A DNA stretch of 64,000 nt from Lycorma delicatula (GCF_047948215.1 NC_134455.1:308840147-308904146), one strand, 5' to 3'. Positions 23,341-36,825 are shown, counted from the first letter of the stretch. Notes: generated by a model not told the origin, from the letters alone. Numbers and translations are program-made.

Positions 23341-24845
23341 GGATATTACTGGTTGAGAAGAACTGATTAATTATGGCTTAAAATCAGGACTAATCTTTTG
23401 CAAAAAAATGTTTTATACGATTAAATTTCGAATATTACATAACGTTCTACGATTATTGTTGAGTCTCTTATCATGTTTCATTGCTAAATTATTATCCTAC
23501 TACTCATTTTGTTCACAGCAAATTCAATTTTTTATGAGTATTCATTGAAGCTGTTTATTAAATTTAATTAGCATAAATAAAGAAATAGGTACATAAATTT
23601 ATTATTTTACACTACCTGTCTCAGTCTTTTTTATTACTGAGATGTATCTGAAGAATTTAATGTACAAACGAAAATAATAAAAAAAAGAAAAGAAAAAAGT
23701 TTCTCTGAGAAAATAATAATGTTCATTATACACAACCAGTCCCTGTAGTGAGCAGAAATTATTACTAGTGGAGGTGAATATCACCTGTCGAGGGGTGAGG
23801 CCAGAATTTCATTATGTGGGGGTTATAGATTTTTATAAATAAAACTGCGAAAATTGAAAGAAAAAACTCTTTGTTTTTTTATAATTGAAAGGGTAACTGT
23901 GTAAATAAGAAAGTTACGTTATTTTATAACTGAATTTGCCATAAAATAATAAAGGTGGTATCTTACATTACCATTTATTGTGAAACTTCATCAAGACTTG
24001 TTTTTAATTAGAAAAATGGTCTGATAAAATATCAGACCATTGACCATGAAATAAATCTGATATTTTATCAGATTTATTTCATTAAGGCGCTCTTCTCCTT
24101 TTCTCTTTTCTCTAATAGATTTTAGTAAGGAAAGTGACCGTGGAATGTACAAGTAATATGAAATGTTGCTGCAATAGTGAACAGGTTGTGCACTACTGGA
24201 AGGAGGTCAGGTTGATGTTTCATAGCAGCAGTGCTTCAATTGGGTTCTTAAATAATTTATAGCCTTAGAAGAACCTCTATTGGTACACTTGTGATTTCGA
24301 AGTCATAAAATTCATACATTGGTTAATAAAGACAATATTGTCGTCACTTTCATAACTTCTTTCATCTGATTCCGAATTAATCAATAACTGGAAGGGTTTC
24401 AGTACGTTCTTGTGATATTCAAATCTTTGGTTTGTATTGAGAAATAGTGGCTACCTGTCATTCTTAGCCAAAACCCCTAAATCTTCCCATAGCTGAGGTT
24501 GATAAGAAGTTTTTCTGTGTTTGTTTCGAATTTCCTCCAGGAAATTTTTCACCCTCATGATGAATTTATAGCAGCTGACAGATCCAGGCTTTGAGTGTAA
24601 AAACTGAGAGGATGAGTTATTGAAGACAAATCATCGGTAGAGGAGACTTCTCAAAAAATCACATTTCTCAATGTGACTTTTCTTACCTTGTAGAAGCTTG
24701 GTTTTTGCAGCAATCTTCTTAGTAAACCGGTTTTAATTTTATCCAAAGCTGACAAAAAAGTAGAGAAAAACCACAACAAATGTTCGAGTAGAATTTTTAA
24801 AATCGACCCAAAAAGTGAGGTAAATTCTATTCAGCTTCTCTATCC
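23341..24845. other. No recognisable gene
   Basis: Apart from paired hairpins at 24018-24082, I see no coding similarity; a mixed-composition part at 24100-24840 has broken frames without a motif I can name. Confidence 0.45.
24018..24082. repeat. Two adjacent hairpins
   Basis: 24018-24040 is tggtctgata, aaa, tatcagacca (10-bp arms). 24046-24082 is atgaaataaatctgata, ttt and its exact complement (17-bp arms). They share the inner sequence ctgata, so the arms can also pair across the two hairpins. Confidence 0.95.
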
Positions 24846-25133
24846 TAACCCACCGGATTGGTCTACTGGTTAACGCGTCTTCCCAAATCAGCTGATTTGG
24901 AAGTCGATAGTTACAGCATTCAAGTCCTAGTAAAGCCAGTTATTTTTACACGGATTTGAATACTAGATCGTGGATACCGGTTCTTTGGTGGTTGGGTTTC
25001 AATTAACCACACATCTCAGGAATGGTAGAACTGAGAATGTACAAGACTACACTTCATTTACACTCATACATATCATCCTCATTCATCCTCTGAAAAATTA
25101 TCTAAACGGTAGTTACTGGAGGCTAAACAGGAA
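24846..25133 (+). repeat. SINE family A, full-length reference copy
   Basis: The tRNA-like head has an A-box-like tggtctactgg at 24859-24869 and a B-box-like gcattcaagtc at 24916-24926. Between them is a palindromic caaatcagctgatttgg. The body follows (gatcgtggataccggttc, tggttgggtttcaattaacc, catctcaggaatggtagaac) and the tail side ends tactggaggctaaacaggaa. It would be transcribed by RNA polymerase III. The ORF at 24970-25293 is a by-product of the SINE. Confidence 0.85.
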
Positions 25134-27366
25134 AAAGAAAGCTTCTCTATTCTTCGTTCACTACTTTTCATTTTTTCGTTTTTTTCATCAAAACCAGCTG
25201 TCTCTGGGTATTTTAAGAATTATAATTTTTGATAGAGCCAATGCATTATGGGTACTATCAAATATTCTTATTATTTTTTATTCCCTGTCATAACATTCAT
25301 AATATTATCTCTTACTCCTTAGCAAAACGTCCTTCAGATATCTGAACATGAACATATATCTGAACTGGAGCTGAACATAAATAGCTCTCGGATATTTTAC
25401 CAGAATAAACGCCTTTATAATGACCTTTTTTCAGCACATAAATCATTAACCTTAACTAATTATATTATTCGGAAAGGATTAGGCAATTACTGTAGCTTAA
25501 AACTGAAATCAGTTTCAATTGGGATAAAATATAAAAATTTCTCTTGGATCTTGACCTCTTTTATGAATTTCATTAAAACAATTGTTAGGGAAATAGTGCT
25601 TATGTCTATTGATATGACAAAAAAAATTGAGAAATAATTATTCTTTTTTTCACCTATTCAACGTTTCTTTTTTTCAGAATGAAATTTTTGTATGTCAAGA
25701 TGCACCGTCAAACATTATCGTAAATGTCATCTGATTTTTTTTAAAATGACTAAAACTGCCCTTATATTTTTGTGTTGTTTCTTCTTGAATATTTGATACA
25801 GAATTCTGATGATCAAGAAAAGTTAAACCTCCTATAGTGAGGAACATTCTTGAAGATATGGTTTCAATCGATCTCTGTTTTTTTTCTCTTGAATCTTGGA
25901 TTCTACTGCTGAATTTACCTAGAAATAGCGTTGAGAGGTAAAATAAATTTTATTTGAAAATCAGTCTAGATTTTACTTCAAATGCTCTGCTGCCATATTA
26001 ACTTATTTTACAATAAATCGTATGCTCTTCTTAGTATAAATATAAATCCGATATATACTATTAAAACCAGATTAATTCTCATTAACCAATTTAACAAAAA
26101 TAATTAATTCCCTTTTTCCATATTAATACTAATTAGCATTGCATTATTGGTTATGTTGTAATTAATTAATTATACATTTTCGTCATACATATTTCAGAAC
26201 TATTATGCAATATCTAATTTTTCAAGGTAGGTTAGTAGAAATGTTAATACTGGAATAAGTGGACAGAAAGAGAGGATTATGTAATAATGTAAATGTCACA
26301 ACAGAAGAAGGAATTTACATAATACATTTTGATTATTAATTCTGTGATATGTTATATAATTTTTAGAATTTGAGGTTAAAAATAACTTAATTCTTAATTC
26401 TTCCACCCTTATTTTATTATTATTGTTGTTGTTTAATGTATATTCACACAGTACTTTTCATAAGAGCAATCAGTTCTATGTTTTCTGTTCTATTAACGTG
26501 TATGGCCCGTTATCGTTTAGACAACCCAATCTCTATGGTGGAATACTACCTTCTCTGACTTTCATCCAAAAAGAACATGTGTGTGGAATCAAAAGAACAT
26601 TCGATCAGCTGTGAAATCTTCAATTAGCTACAAAATTAATTTGTCAAAAAAGGAAGACAGCTATAATCAGGTTCAACCTATAGTTGGTGAAGTAAATTAA
26701 ATTCAAATTATTTCCTACGTAAAATTCAAGAATTAATTAGAAATTTTAAACTAAAATGAGTAAACAATCTCGAATTCAAATGAGACTAAACTCGTATAAT
26801 GTCTCTGAGTTATTTGAATTCATTCATTTTTTTTTCTTATTCTTTAAACCGTCAGCCATTTTTTATAAAACTGATAAAATTGTTGAAGAAAAGAAATAAC
26901 CCTTCATACCACCTTCAGTGTGTTCACCATAGGTACTGGTCATATAATAAATATTATTATTCTCAGTGTAACTAACTTTGACTGGTACTACTTCAGATGC
27001 TTTTACTACTGTTATAGCTATAAGAACAATTGGGATGAATAATGTAAAGAAAAAAATAATACAGGTTATTGGTTTCTATGGGAGGTAAATTTATATATAT
27101 ATGTATACTCTTTCCAATCAGTAGGAATAGTTCAATATAAAAAAAAAATAATATTAATATACTTAATAAGAAAATTAAGTTGGAACAATAGTTCTGGTCT
27201 ATAATGGTCCTGAAATTATTGTGCTACAAGTCTTTCTGGTACTAGCGATTTCTTCTACAGCATTCAATACTTGGAAAACTATTACACATTTATAATTTAA
27301 GAAAAAATATTTAATACTTACATTTTTTCATAATTAAAATATAAGGAAAAGGAACTGGCTAGAACA
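25134..27366. other. AT-rich stretch without recognisable gene
   Basis: No coding similarity is seen; the 63-codon ORF near 26423 has no motif. A short (TA)n run lies near 27093-27102. Confidence 0.5.
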
Positions 27367-27597
27367 TTGTATGAGAAGAAGGTATTATTTATAAGAAGGT
27401 GTATAAGGTTATTAGTGGATGCCATAGAAGGCTTGTTGAATGAAAGGAAAGGAAGAGGAAGGAAGAGATTTCAAATGATGGATAGGATTATGGATAAGGG
27501 AAAATATGCTGAAATAAAGAGGTTAGCAAAGGATAGAAGAAGGTGGAGAGGAGCAGCCATGACAGGACCTGCCCAAATGACAGAACAGTATGAGTGA
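27367..27597 (+). pseudogene. C-terminal end of a non-LTR retrotransposon ORF
   Basis: An open stretch of 76 codons encodes AIEGLLNERKGRGRKRFQ, then MMDRIMDKGKYAEIKRLAKD and RRRWRGAAMTG, ending TEQYE and a stop. A G-x-x-GRGRxRFQMxD block followed by Y-x-ExKRLAxDRxxWR is the usual C-terminus of endonuclease-reverse transcriptase LINE proteins, similar to the end at 14538-14600 but from a different family. Everything upstream is missing. Confidence 0.75.
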
Positions 27598-27603
27598 ATG
27601 AAT

Positions 27604-27718
27604 AATATATAAGAAAAAATATTTAATAAATAAGTTGTGCAAAAACTTGACAAAGGGTGACTTCGTCAAAGGGTTGTTTCAGTTACAAAGTAATCAGTAC
27701 CAGAATAATGTTGATTTA
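27604..27718 (+). repeat. Loop segment of the fold-back element, rearranged
   Basis: aagaaaaaatatttaataaa, then gttgtgcaaaaac, ttcgtcaaagggttgtttca resembles 41450-41545 in the same orientation, although the rest of this copy (27719-28735) is inverted relative to 41239-42250. Confidence 0.5.
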
Positions 27719-28735
27719 ACTAGCCGTTGAGCTGCTACGATGAAACAAACACAGATCCTAAATACATTACACTTGTTTTTGGGCAGTCCTGTAACAAGTT
27801 TGTTCCTCCTCATATTTTATCTTGTAAGTACAGTTGCTGAGTTTTAGCTTTAGTTTTACCTTCACCCCTGACAATAAGAAAGTTACATTTAATCTTCCTC
27901 TTTATACAAAAAAAAACAAAAAAAAAAACAATGAACCATATTTTTTCCTAGTTTTATTATTTTAAATATTAATTTAAAGATAAAATTAAGTATTAATAAC
28001 CTTCTTAAAAACGAACTAAATTGTGAAATTTAATATTATTTAGGCAGCTCTAGGAGTGTACAAATAAATAACTACTGTATAACAACTACAAGCAGATTCA
28101 AGATCCACCTAAAAAAACAATACCATTGTAAAAGTGTTAGTTAATTTCCTTACCACATAAACAGAATGATACAAACAAATGGTGAGTAATAAAAACCCCC
28201 GAAAAACACTTACAGCGTGAAGACATCCCTTAAAAACCAATTGTTTGCCCTAAATCTAAAAAAAAAAAATTCATAAGCAAAGAAACTGAATATTTACTAC
28301 TCTCGAACTTTTCAAAAATACAATTCTTTCAAAATAATAAATAGCAGAATAATGTTACTCTAAGTAGATGTTGATCTTAACGATTGAGTAACTTACTTGT
28401 TTGTTTTCGTGGTTTTTTTCTAAACCAGTAGTCTTGTATTTTGAAACAGCCACCTGGAGAGTTAACTTTTGTAATCTTTTTCAAGTTTTTCCACGACTTA
28501 ATTTATTAAATATTTTTTCTCTAAGAAGCAAATAATTGTGTTTTAGAGAAGTTTTAGAGCAAATAGTATTCAGTTTGTTTGAATATCAATTTTTTTCGAA
28601 TTCGGGGCAAAACTTTTTTTGACGGTTACCTTCACACTGTATGTTTTTCGAGGGTTTGTGTTACTCATCATTTTTTTATGTCATTATGTTTTTGTCATAA
28701 GGAGATACCTTAGTACTTTTACAATGAAATTTTTT
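27719..28735 (-). mobile_element. Composite fold-back element F, inverted copy
   Basis: Read on the minus strand it matches 41239-42250. The internally inverted arms lie at about 28111-28330 and 28510-28735; both include caattgtttgcccc-type, aaaaacccccgaaaaacact and cttaccacataaacagaatg. The right part (27719-28110) corresponds to 41850-42245 and ends at tagccgttgagctgctacga. No coding capacity is seen. It is presumably a non-autonomous element. Confidence 0.7.
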
Positions 28736-29264
28736 TTTTTTTTTTTGGTTGTAGTGATTTAATTTTATTTAAAGAATGAATAGTTTCAAAAATATGCTGG
28801 CCGTATAAAAAAACAAAAACAATTCCTCAGAAATGTGTTACACAATTAAACTGCGAGGTTGATAAAAAAATAAGATAAAAAATGTAGAAAACAATATAGA
28901 GATAATTACTGTTTACGAGGTAAGGATTCCTGGAATGCGGGAAGACGCATCTTCCTTTTCGTATTTTACATTTATTGCGCAACACAAAATTTTCAACAAA
29001 TGTTTTAGAAATTTGCCTGAAAATCTTTGAGATTGAATTCAGAATAAACATTATTAAAATTAACAAAAACCTTTTTCAAATCCTTTTTGGAGATCAATTT
29101 TTTATTTTTATTTTTTTAAAAATCTTTCATAGCTCCTAGTAAAGCTATCTGAAAAGAACTTATGCAATATCAAAATAAGAGAGGATATTCTTCTACAAGA
29201 AAAAAAATCATTGGGATCTGTATATGTGGTTAAAAAATAATGATAAACATGCATATTTCTTTCT
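28736..29264. other. AT-rich stretch without recognisable gene
   Basis: A T run at 28731-28746 marks the boundary with element F. The 79-codon ORF on the minus strand has no motif. Confidence 0.5.
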
Positions 29265-29540
29265 TTTCCTGTTTAGCCTCCGGGAATTACCGTTCAGATA
29301 TTACTTCAGAGGATGATATGTACGAGTGTAAATGAAGTGTAGTCTTGTACAGTCTCAGTTCAACCATTCCTGAGATGTGTGGTTAATTGAAACCCAATCA
29401 CCAAAGAATACCGGTATCCAAGATCTAGTATTCAAATTCGTATAAAAGTAACTGCCTTTGCTAGGCACGCTGGAACTCTCGACTTCCAAATCAGCTGATT
29501 TGGAAAGACGCGTTCACTACTAGACCAACCCGGTGGGTAG
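29265..29540 (-). repeat. SINE family A, full length
   Basis: On the minus strand it starts acccaccgggttggtctagt, has aaatcagctgatttggaagt, agttccagcgtgc and the body tctagatcttggataccggt, ggttaattga-complement, and ends ggaggctaaacaggaaaag. Ordered exactly as the copy at 24846-25133. Confidence 0.85.
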
Positions 29541-31419
29541 AACATGCATAAGAGTGTAGTAATCTTATCTTTTTCAAAGTTGTTAATTTCCTGTATGCGA
29601 TTGTTATTTTCTGCAACGCTGTCGGAGAATTGTAGGAAATGATAAATAATTTGAAAGATTATTTATCACTGCGAAAAATGGGGCATAAGTGTAACCATAA
29701 AAAACCAACAATTTTGACTAAATGTATTGTTAATGCTAGCTTTATTGGAGATGATTTTTGTTGACTGATATCATTTTTCTAAAGCCAATAATTTTAAAGG
29801 GTAATTTCATGCATGGCTGAACGATTTATTGAAATTTTAAGGTCCCTGTAAATACATACGCTCATGATTGTACTATTAATGAAATGAATTTGGCTAGATT
29901 TAATTTTTTTTTAATATTCTAATGGTATCTTCACTAATTATTTATGTTGAATATAATTAAAATGTAGCGTTCTCCTAAACATTTTAAGAACAAATTAAAA
30001 AATTACTTATCCGATTGCCTTGTAATGTACAATATTTATTTTATAAATGATTGTGGCAAAATGTTAGAATATGCAGGGGCTATTAATGGGAGGTTGAAGT
30101 AGAGCAATATTGCGCTCAGTATACAGCTCAGCTGGATAAGTGAGAGCCAGCGATTATGTCATAAATAGAACCTGAAAGCACTTCCTCTACTGCCGCTTGT
30201 CACAGACGTTTAACTAACTAGTCAATTTCATATCTTAAATTGTCTTGGGCATAACACGTGCTTAAAAAAATAAATAAACAATTTGGTTACATTTATATCT
30301 GATAAGTAGTATTTCGCTAGCTAAAAGAGAAGTAAAGTAGTATTTCACTAGCTAGTAGAAAATCGATTTATGATAAAGAAAATAACCGATAAAATTTATC
30401 AAAAAATGATAGCATTAAACAATAAATTGTGTTTAAAACTGTTACAATTTCATATATCTTAAATTTGAACTTTTTGAAGTAGACACCGCTTTACAAACAT
30501 TAGTAAGATTTGATTTTAATTTAACACCGACTTCCTAAAATCAGAATTTAAAGAATTGAAAAAGCTTTATTTTACTATTTTGTGCTTTTTTAATCTGGTT
30601 TTATTAAATTAAATTCTTGTTTTCATTAAGTTTAATTTTAATTTTTAATCTCTTTTGTTATAAATAAATATTCAGAAATTTTAGTTAAATTAGGGTTCAA
30701 AATTAAAAATGATATTGCCTACATTATAAAAAAACATAAAAATACAAAAATAAATAAGTAAAATGTATAAGTTTTAAGCAAAATTAATTATATTCTCTAT
30801 AAAAAAAAAATAAATAGTTTAAATACTTTTTAAACTATTTAATCTTTAAAGATTAAAAATAACAAAGACCACCTCCCATTCTCTAAATTACTTAAAGAAA
30901 ATCTTGTTGCCATTATCCGTGGGTTTAAAACTAATGGTTATAAATCAGGTTGATGTACAAGTCTTGAAAAAAGTCTTCTGGTTCATTAATCATTAAAACT
31001 TGAGCTGACAGTACACTTTTAAAATAAAAAAGTGTTATTTATAACACAAAAATCTTACTTTATCTTTAATTTTGTTTGTTTAAAATTTATTTCCGATTTA
31101 TTTACCATTATTTGTAAAAAAGGGCAGAGTGTGAAAAAATTGTCAATGAGGAACACAATTTTGTAAATCACTGTTTTCTTCAAATAAAAGCTTCCAATAA
31201 AAAAAAGCTAATTACCTCCTAATTTTGATTTAAGCAATTAACCAATGTTTACAGAATATTATACTGTGACAGGTCCAGTATAACGGACCAAGGTAACGGA
31301 TTCCTTCCAATAAAGAAGAAAGAATGATAAAATAATAATGAAAAGAAGAAACCAGAACTAAAAGGTAAAAAAAAAATCCCTTAAGTCTAAAAAGACTTAA
31401 CAGGTTCGTTTAACAATCT
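29541..31419. other. AT-rich stretch without recognisable gene
   Basis: Contains a hairpin at 30811-30841 (13-bp arms, 5-nt spacer) and nothing else I can support. Confidence 0.5.
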
Positions 31420-31810
31420 GTTCTTTATAATACAGATAATGGCACCTCCAAAACCTGTTGTTTGACCAGAAGGGTTACCGGACCGGATTAAGAATTTACG
31501 GGAAAACATAAGGACGCGGACGATGAAAATTATTACTCTTCAACAATTAAGGCATCAGGCGGGTACTGGTTCTGCTGGCCAGGGGATATAAATACTACCA
31601 TGGCCAGCGGGACAGTCCATAGTTCTGCGAGGCCGTTTCAACGCCGTTGCGGTAACGGCGATATCAGTAGTAGTGTGGTAAAAACGAATGAAAAGTACGT
31701 CACGAGCATTCCATTGTGGACTGTGAGTGAATGCATGAAGTTGTTCGGTAAATTATTGGTAAACAGTAATGAAAGTGGCAGTATTATATTCATTCATAAA
31801 GTGTAGGGTA
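31420..31810 (+). promoter_or_regulatory. GC-richer island with a TATA box and initiator-like site
   Basis: tataaata lies at 31587-31594 and an initiator-like acagtc has its A near 31612-31614, about 25-27 bases downstream, the normal spacing of an arthropod core promoter. A GTGAGT donor-like site occurs near 31724. The ORF opened by the ATG at 31600 would begin upstream of such a start site and therefore is probably not translated from it. Upstream GC content is also raised. It may be a host promoter with a non-coding first exon or the promoter of an unrecognised element. Confidence 0.3.
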
Positions 31811-32999
31811 GTTCTACTGTAGACAGCAAAAGTAATAATATTTGTAAAAATTGAATTGTATGAACTTTAGAGGTTTCTAGTGTTGTCTTGTTAATGAAAT
31901 ATGTATTCATATTAGCTGTCATTATAACGTTTTTGGTAAATTGGACTGTAAACTGGTTTTTATACTTTAACTGTCTTTAAACAGATCTGGTTCTTATTTG
32001 AATTCCTATTTTGTATGTCATATCTTCATTATTATTATTATTGTTGTTGTTGTTGTTTTTGTTAATAGTAAGATTATTTATTTTGATTCTATGCTTTTAG
32101 AGTAATAAATTGTACTTATAAGAAATATTTAGTTTGTTAGTCTCTCGATATCCTGGTCCGCGAACACGTGAAAATATTTTGTGTAACTAATACTCCTACT
32201 CGTAAAATGATTGTGTAAAACATGACAAACTCATGGTATTTCATTTTCTGTTATTGTTACAAATAAATCAAAAGGAGTGATTTAAAAAAGTATTCCACTA
32301 GAAACTAGCTTAATAAAAAATGCACGGTAAAAACAACAAATTCCGTGTTTAAAAATACGAGCAAAGAAAGGTTTATATCTTATCTTTTTAAATAACACAT
32401 AAATTAAACCCCAAAGAAGAAAAACTTACTGTTACAAGGTATGTTATATTAATTATATGTACATTTTCATTAATAAGCGCCATATGATTTATTTTAAACT
32501 ATATCGAGTGAATCATGATTTGAAAAAAACGAAATAACTATAGAAGCAGTTTTTTCATTAATTAAAATGCTTGAAAAGAACATTTCAAATTATATACTCT
32601 ATATATTAAACGGTTTCGTAACAATATGATGTATAATTATTTTTTGTGGAAGTTAAAAATTATATTTTTTCATAAAAACATTTAAAATTACTTAAATTTA
32701 AAGATTGCACTATAAACAATACATGAATAGAAAGATGATAGAATTGGTATTAAAATAAGATTTTAAAAAAATTTAAAAACTTCACGTTTTTTTAAATATA
32801 ATTTTAAATTTGTACACACAAAAGTAAAAAAAGAGAGAGTAAATTTTATTAAATTTATAATCTTTTAGTTACTTATTTGTTATTTTATTCTATTATTCTC
32901 TGAAGAGAATCGCAAAAATCCATCTTCTTTTCAAAAAACTGTACTTAATTATATCCGGTTCAAAGACTATAGTTACGGTATTCTTAAGAAAAGGCCCTA
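31811..32999. other. AT-rich stretch without recognisable gene
   Basis: Holds a short (ATT)n(GTT)n tract at 32030-32060. Nothing else. Confidence 0.5.
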
Positions 33000-33600
33000 T
33001 GAGATTATAGATATTAATTAATGACTGGATTATCGAAGAGGTCAATAATTTTAATTATCTAGGTTGCCGATTAACTTTTCATCAAGATATTGACGTTTCA
33101 AAAAGATTGGTCGATTTAAAAATGGATCCAGATAAATAACACGGAAAATGGGGGAAAAGGCTCTCAAAGTTACCCAGGTAAGATTTTATAATTTTATGAC
33201 AGTTTCGACTCTACGGTAATGAAACGTGACAAAACAAATTAATAAAAAGTTGGAAGCAGCTTATATGCGATTTTTACGTAAAGTCAAAGAGTGTACAAGA
33301 GGGGAAAATTATAAACGATATTCTTTTGACTTAAGTTCATCCTAATGGATTTAGACATTATAATGTCAACGAGAAAGTTGATTAATACCGCAGCAAGTGG
33401 AGAGATCATCTCCAAAAAATGAATAACAGTAGGCTTATGCTCCAAAATAAGCCCAGTGGAAGAATAAACACGGGAAAGCCGTTGCAACATTGGGACCAAT
33501 TTTGCACTAATTAAACTGTGGAGACAATAAGAAATTTTTTCTTCTTATCCCTTGAAGATAAGGAGAAGAAACATTTGTTTTGAAGAATGTAACAGAATGA
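33000..33600 (+). pseudogene. Decayed C-terminal part of a non-LTR retrotransposon
   Basis: Broken plus-strand frames give NNFNYLGCRLTFHQDIDVSK (about 33043-33105), then RLYGNETW (about 33208-33232), KLEAAYMRFLRKV-type (about 33250-33285), YRSKWRDHLQKM (about 33385-33420) and KPSGRINTGKPLQHW (about 33450-33495). The YLG, YG-x-E-x-W, EAAxMRFLR, WR-x-H and P-x-GR-x-x-GRP-x-x-RW order is that of LINE proteins downstream of the reverse transcriptase. Many stops; not functional. Confidence 0.7.
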
Positions 33601-34519
33601 ATCTTCAGAAGTAGTTAATTAAGCTGTACTTTTTAGTACAAAACAAGGCGACATCAAAGTTGTTATACTTTCCTGGCATTGATTATTATTATTATTTATT
33701 TTTCTACAGTGGGAAAATAATAATACTTGAAAAAAGTTTAAAAAATTCAAAAAATCGGTATTTTTTAATTTTGATCAGCTTCTCCAGTCCCAGTATTACC
33801 GCAAAACTATTTTTTTGGCTCATTGGCACTACTACTATGATTAGGAAGACGTAAAGAAAATTCGGTTAAAAATGTACTATAAATAAAACGATAGCTTTTT
33901 CTATTTTTGGGGAGGGGGAATTTAACCCAAATTCTTTTTTAAATGGTAAGATAAGCGTTGTTTTCTGAACTTAATATAAAATGGGGTTATGTTAGCAAAA
34001 TTTTGATCTACCCCATTCCCTGAACATACTGACACATAATTACCATGTTAACTTTTACTAATAAATTGATTCGTACACTACTACCACTACCACTACCACT
34101 ACCACTACCACTACTAGTCTCTGCAAATTTCATCAAAATCAGTTTATCCAGTGAAGTGCCCGTACGAATGTACGAAAATTACCCTTACATTTTTTGTTTT
34201 TTGGAGTCCCTCGGTCAAGAAACGTTGAGAAACGCAAAAACCCCATACCCCATTTTTTGATTGATTTCCTTCTCGCGTCATACCCCTAGAGCTGTGATGC
34301 CAGGAAATAAAATGAGTGTGTTGACTCTGTACGAAGATATACTAGACCTATTAGAACTTATTTTGTCCGATGTGTTTTAAGCTTAATAGTTAATTTCATC
34401 ATAACTAAAAAATCAACAGTAGCTTTATTTGGTTCCCGATTGTTTATTTATTTTTTTGTTAATTTTCCAATTCCATTTTATCTTCAAAAACATGAAAAAA
34501 CTCAAAGAAATATGTTTTT
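33601..34519. other. No recognisable gene
   Basis: Moderately even composition at 33850-34370 suggests a repeat, but there is no second copy in the window. Includes the minisatellite at 34076-34115. Confidence 0.4.
34076..34115. repeat. (CCACTA)n minisatellite
   Basis: About six tandem ccacta units; the Leu/Pro run in the ORF across it is an artefact of this. Confidence 0.9.
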
Positions 34520-35210
34520 TGAGCATTTTTACATTGTGATCGCAAAAATTTCGGTTTTCAGATTTCAGCGAAAATAACAATTTTAGCCATTCTTGAATCC
34601 ATTTTCACTAGTTACGTCGGCGTTACGTCTGTTCGAACTTATGTAGGTATGTATCTCTCATACCTCAAAAACGATTAGCCGTAGGATATTGAAATTTTGG
34701 ATTTAGGACTGTTGTAACATCTTGTAGTGCATCTCTCCTTTTAATTGCAATCGACTGAACCTAAAGTGTCCAAAAAGTCCAAATTCCAAATATATTTGGA
34801 TTTTGGATTTTTTTTAACTACAGTAGTAAGCCCTCATTGAGAGTTTTTCAACGATATATCATAAGTGCAATTATTTTCATTGGTTCCACAGTTATAGCCA
34901 AATAAAATTTTAATTAATGAAATACTTGGATCTTACATGGGAAAGGCAAATCGGTTTGAATCAGACTTCATCTCCATTTTTTTTAACTTTTTGTTTTTTA
35001 ATTTAAATATATTGATTTCAATAATTATTAACCTCTGATTGTAAAGAAATTTTTACGATAAGTAATAGTTCAATAACAAAAAAAAATCATAAACTATCAG
35101 AAGTTATTAATGGAATAAAATTTTATATACTTTTCATTTAAAAATAAAAAAATGTGTGTATGAAATTTAATAGGCGAACATGAAGTCATGTGTTGTAAAC
35201 ATCCGTTTTT
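34520..35210 (+). repeat. Dispersed repeat C, copy 2
   Basis: Same-orientation match to 4905-5600, including gaaattttggatttaggact, gtaagccctcattga and caacgatatatcataagtgc, and extending to gaagtcatgtgttgt, which is also seen at 6640-6716. Confidence 0.8.
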
Positions 35211-35767
35211 TTATCAGAGTATAAAATCCATGGAAAAAAATGGGTGTTTTATTTTACCACCAAAACATGCCGGTATCTACTAAATTATCAATTATTTTTT
35301 TCCGTTTTTTGACAATATTTTAAGTAACAGTTATTTCAATCAGTGAAATTAATTTTTTTAAATTTATAAAGTTGGTACGTTTTTTTATAAGCCGAGTAAG
35401 GACGTATTAATTAGAATTTTTTTTTTGTTTATTTAGATTTATGGATGCTCACGTTTATTATTTATCTATGGCTATTTTGAAGTTAATGTTTTATTTATTT
35501 TGTTCTATTTACGTTCCCGACTTGATTAATGATGTGAAGACATTTAAGTATATTTAAAAGACTATCAAACATTATGTTATTTCATAGTTATTAGTATTTA
35601 TTTATAGTATTTATCATATTAATAGGTTTTTTTATTTGCTGAGGATTATCGCTGGATGATCCTCTTTCAAGTGATAGTCTGTCATACGACTTACTTATAA
35701 CTTCAATATAGAAGCTGATTAAATAAAAGAATTCAGAAAAAAAATTAAAAGTAATCATGTTATACTT
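35211..35767. other. AT-rich stretch without recognisable gene
   Basis: No motif, repeat pair or ORF I can support. Confidence 0.5.
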
Positions 35768-35875
35768 TGGATATCTGTGTTCTTTGGTGGTTGGGTTTCA
35801 ATTAATCACACATCTAAGGAGATCAATTAAATGTTAACGGGTACATTTACACTTACATTGCACTACATCTGCAGC
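35768..35875 (+). repeat. SINE family A body fragment
   Basis: tatctgtgttctttggtggt, tgggtttcaattaatcacac and catctaaggag correspond to the SINE A body; head and tail are missing. Confidence 0.7.
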
Positions 35876-36825
35876 TACGTCAGGTCTGCAAACAAGGTAG
35901 CGATAATTGAATTGTCTGTATACACCCATCCAGACCCGGCAGTAGTTAGAAAACTGGTTGGAGAAAACATATAAAATAAACTTTACCGATGGATAGGTAG
36001 AGTTAGAGATAGATAGATAGAGATATTAAGTTAGTTTATTTAAAAAAGAAAAAAATCTTTTTAAATGACTGACTGGTAGGTAAACTACAGTGCGAAGAAA
36101 AAATATAACGAAAGTGTAATAAATAAACTTATTCAGCCGCTACTCTTTAAGACATGGCATTCGGACAAACTTTTTCTTGCGGACATTTACTGTACTAGCC
36201 GCACGAACGAATTTATTTCATTATATTCTGGTTGAAAAATATAGCTTCATTTATAAAAAAAATAGTTGTTTATTGTTATTATTATTATAAACATTTTCTT
36301 TCTGAACTATATAATACAAGTTAATTAAAAAAAAAATTAATATCCATTTTGAAACTGAAATGAACATAAAAAAAATACTAATAATAATTAGATAATTGTT
36401 GGTCAATAAACGCTCAAATTAGGCTACAATATGGGAAAAATTCATTTTATTCTTAAATAGGAACACTTTTGGAATTTTTATACGTTTCTCTTTGATGTAA
36501 AGTCAGTTAAAGTTAAAAAGCAATCACAAAAAGGATACTTAAGTTAATCTTAAATTTTTTGGAGACAAATTTAGTGACCAATAAACTTCCATAGTTTATT
36601 AAAAAAAAGAAAACATCAATAATGCCATGCCTTTGTTGCATTAAAGATCGACTGCAATGTGAGGTTTTCCTTAGCCGAGATGTTAATTCTTTTTGCAACC
36701 TACATGTTTGAAGGGACGATAGTGATTTAGTTGGAGCTATCAATTAATATTAGTGATATGATTTATAATATATTTCTATATTAGTTACTTTAATCAAAGT
36801 TACATTAGTTACATGCAATCAAAGG

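Noticed and set aside
24970..25293. 107-codon ORF
   Set aside because: Most of it is the SINE A body and tail in one frame.
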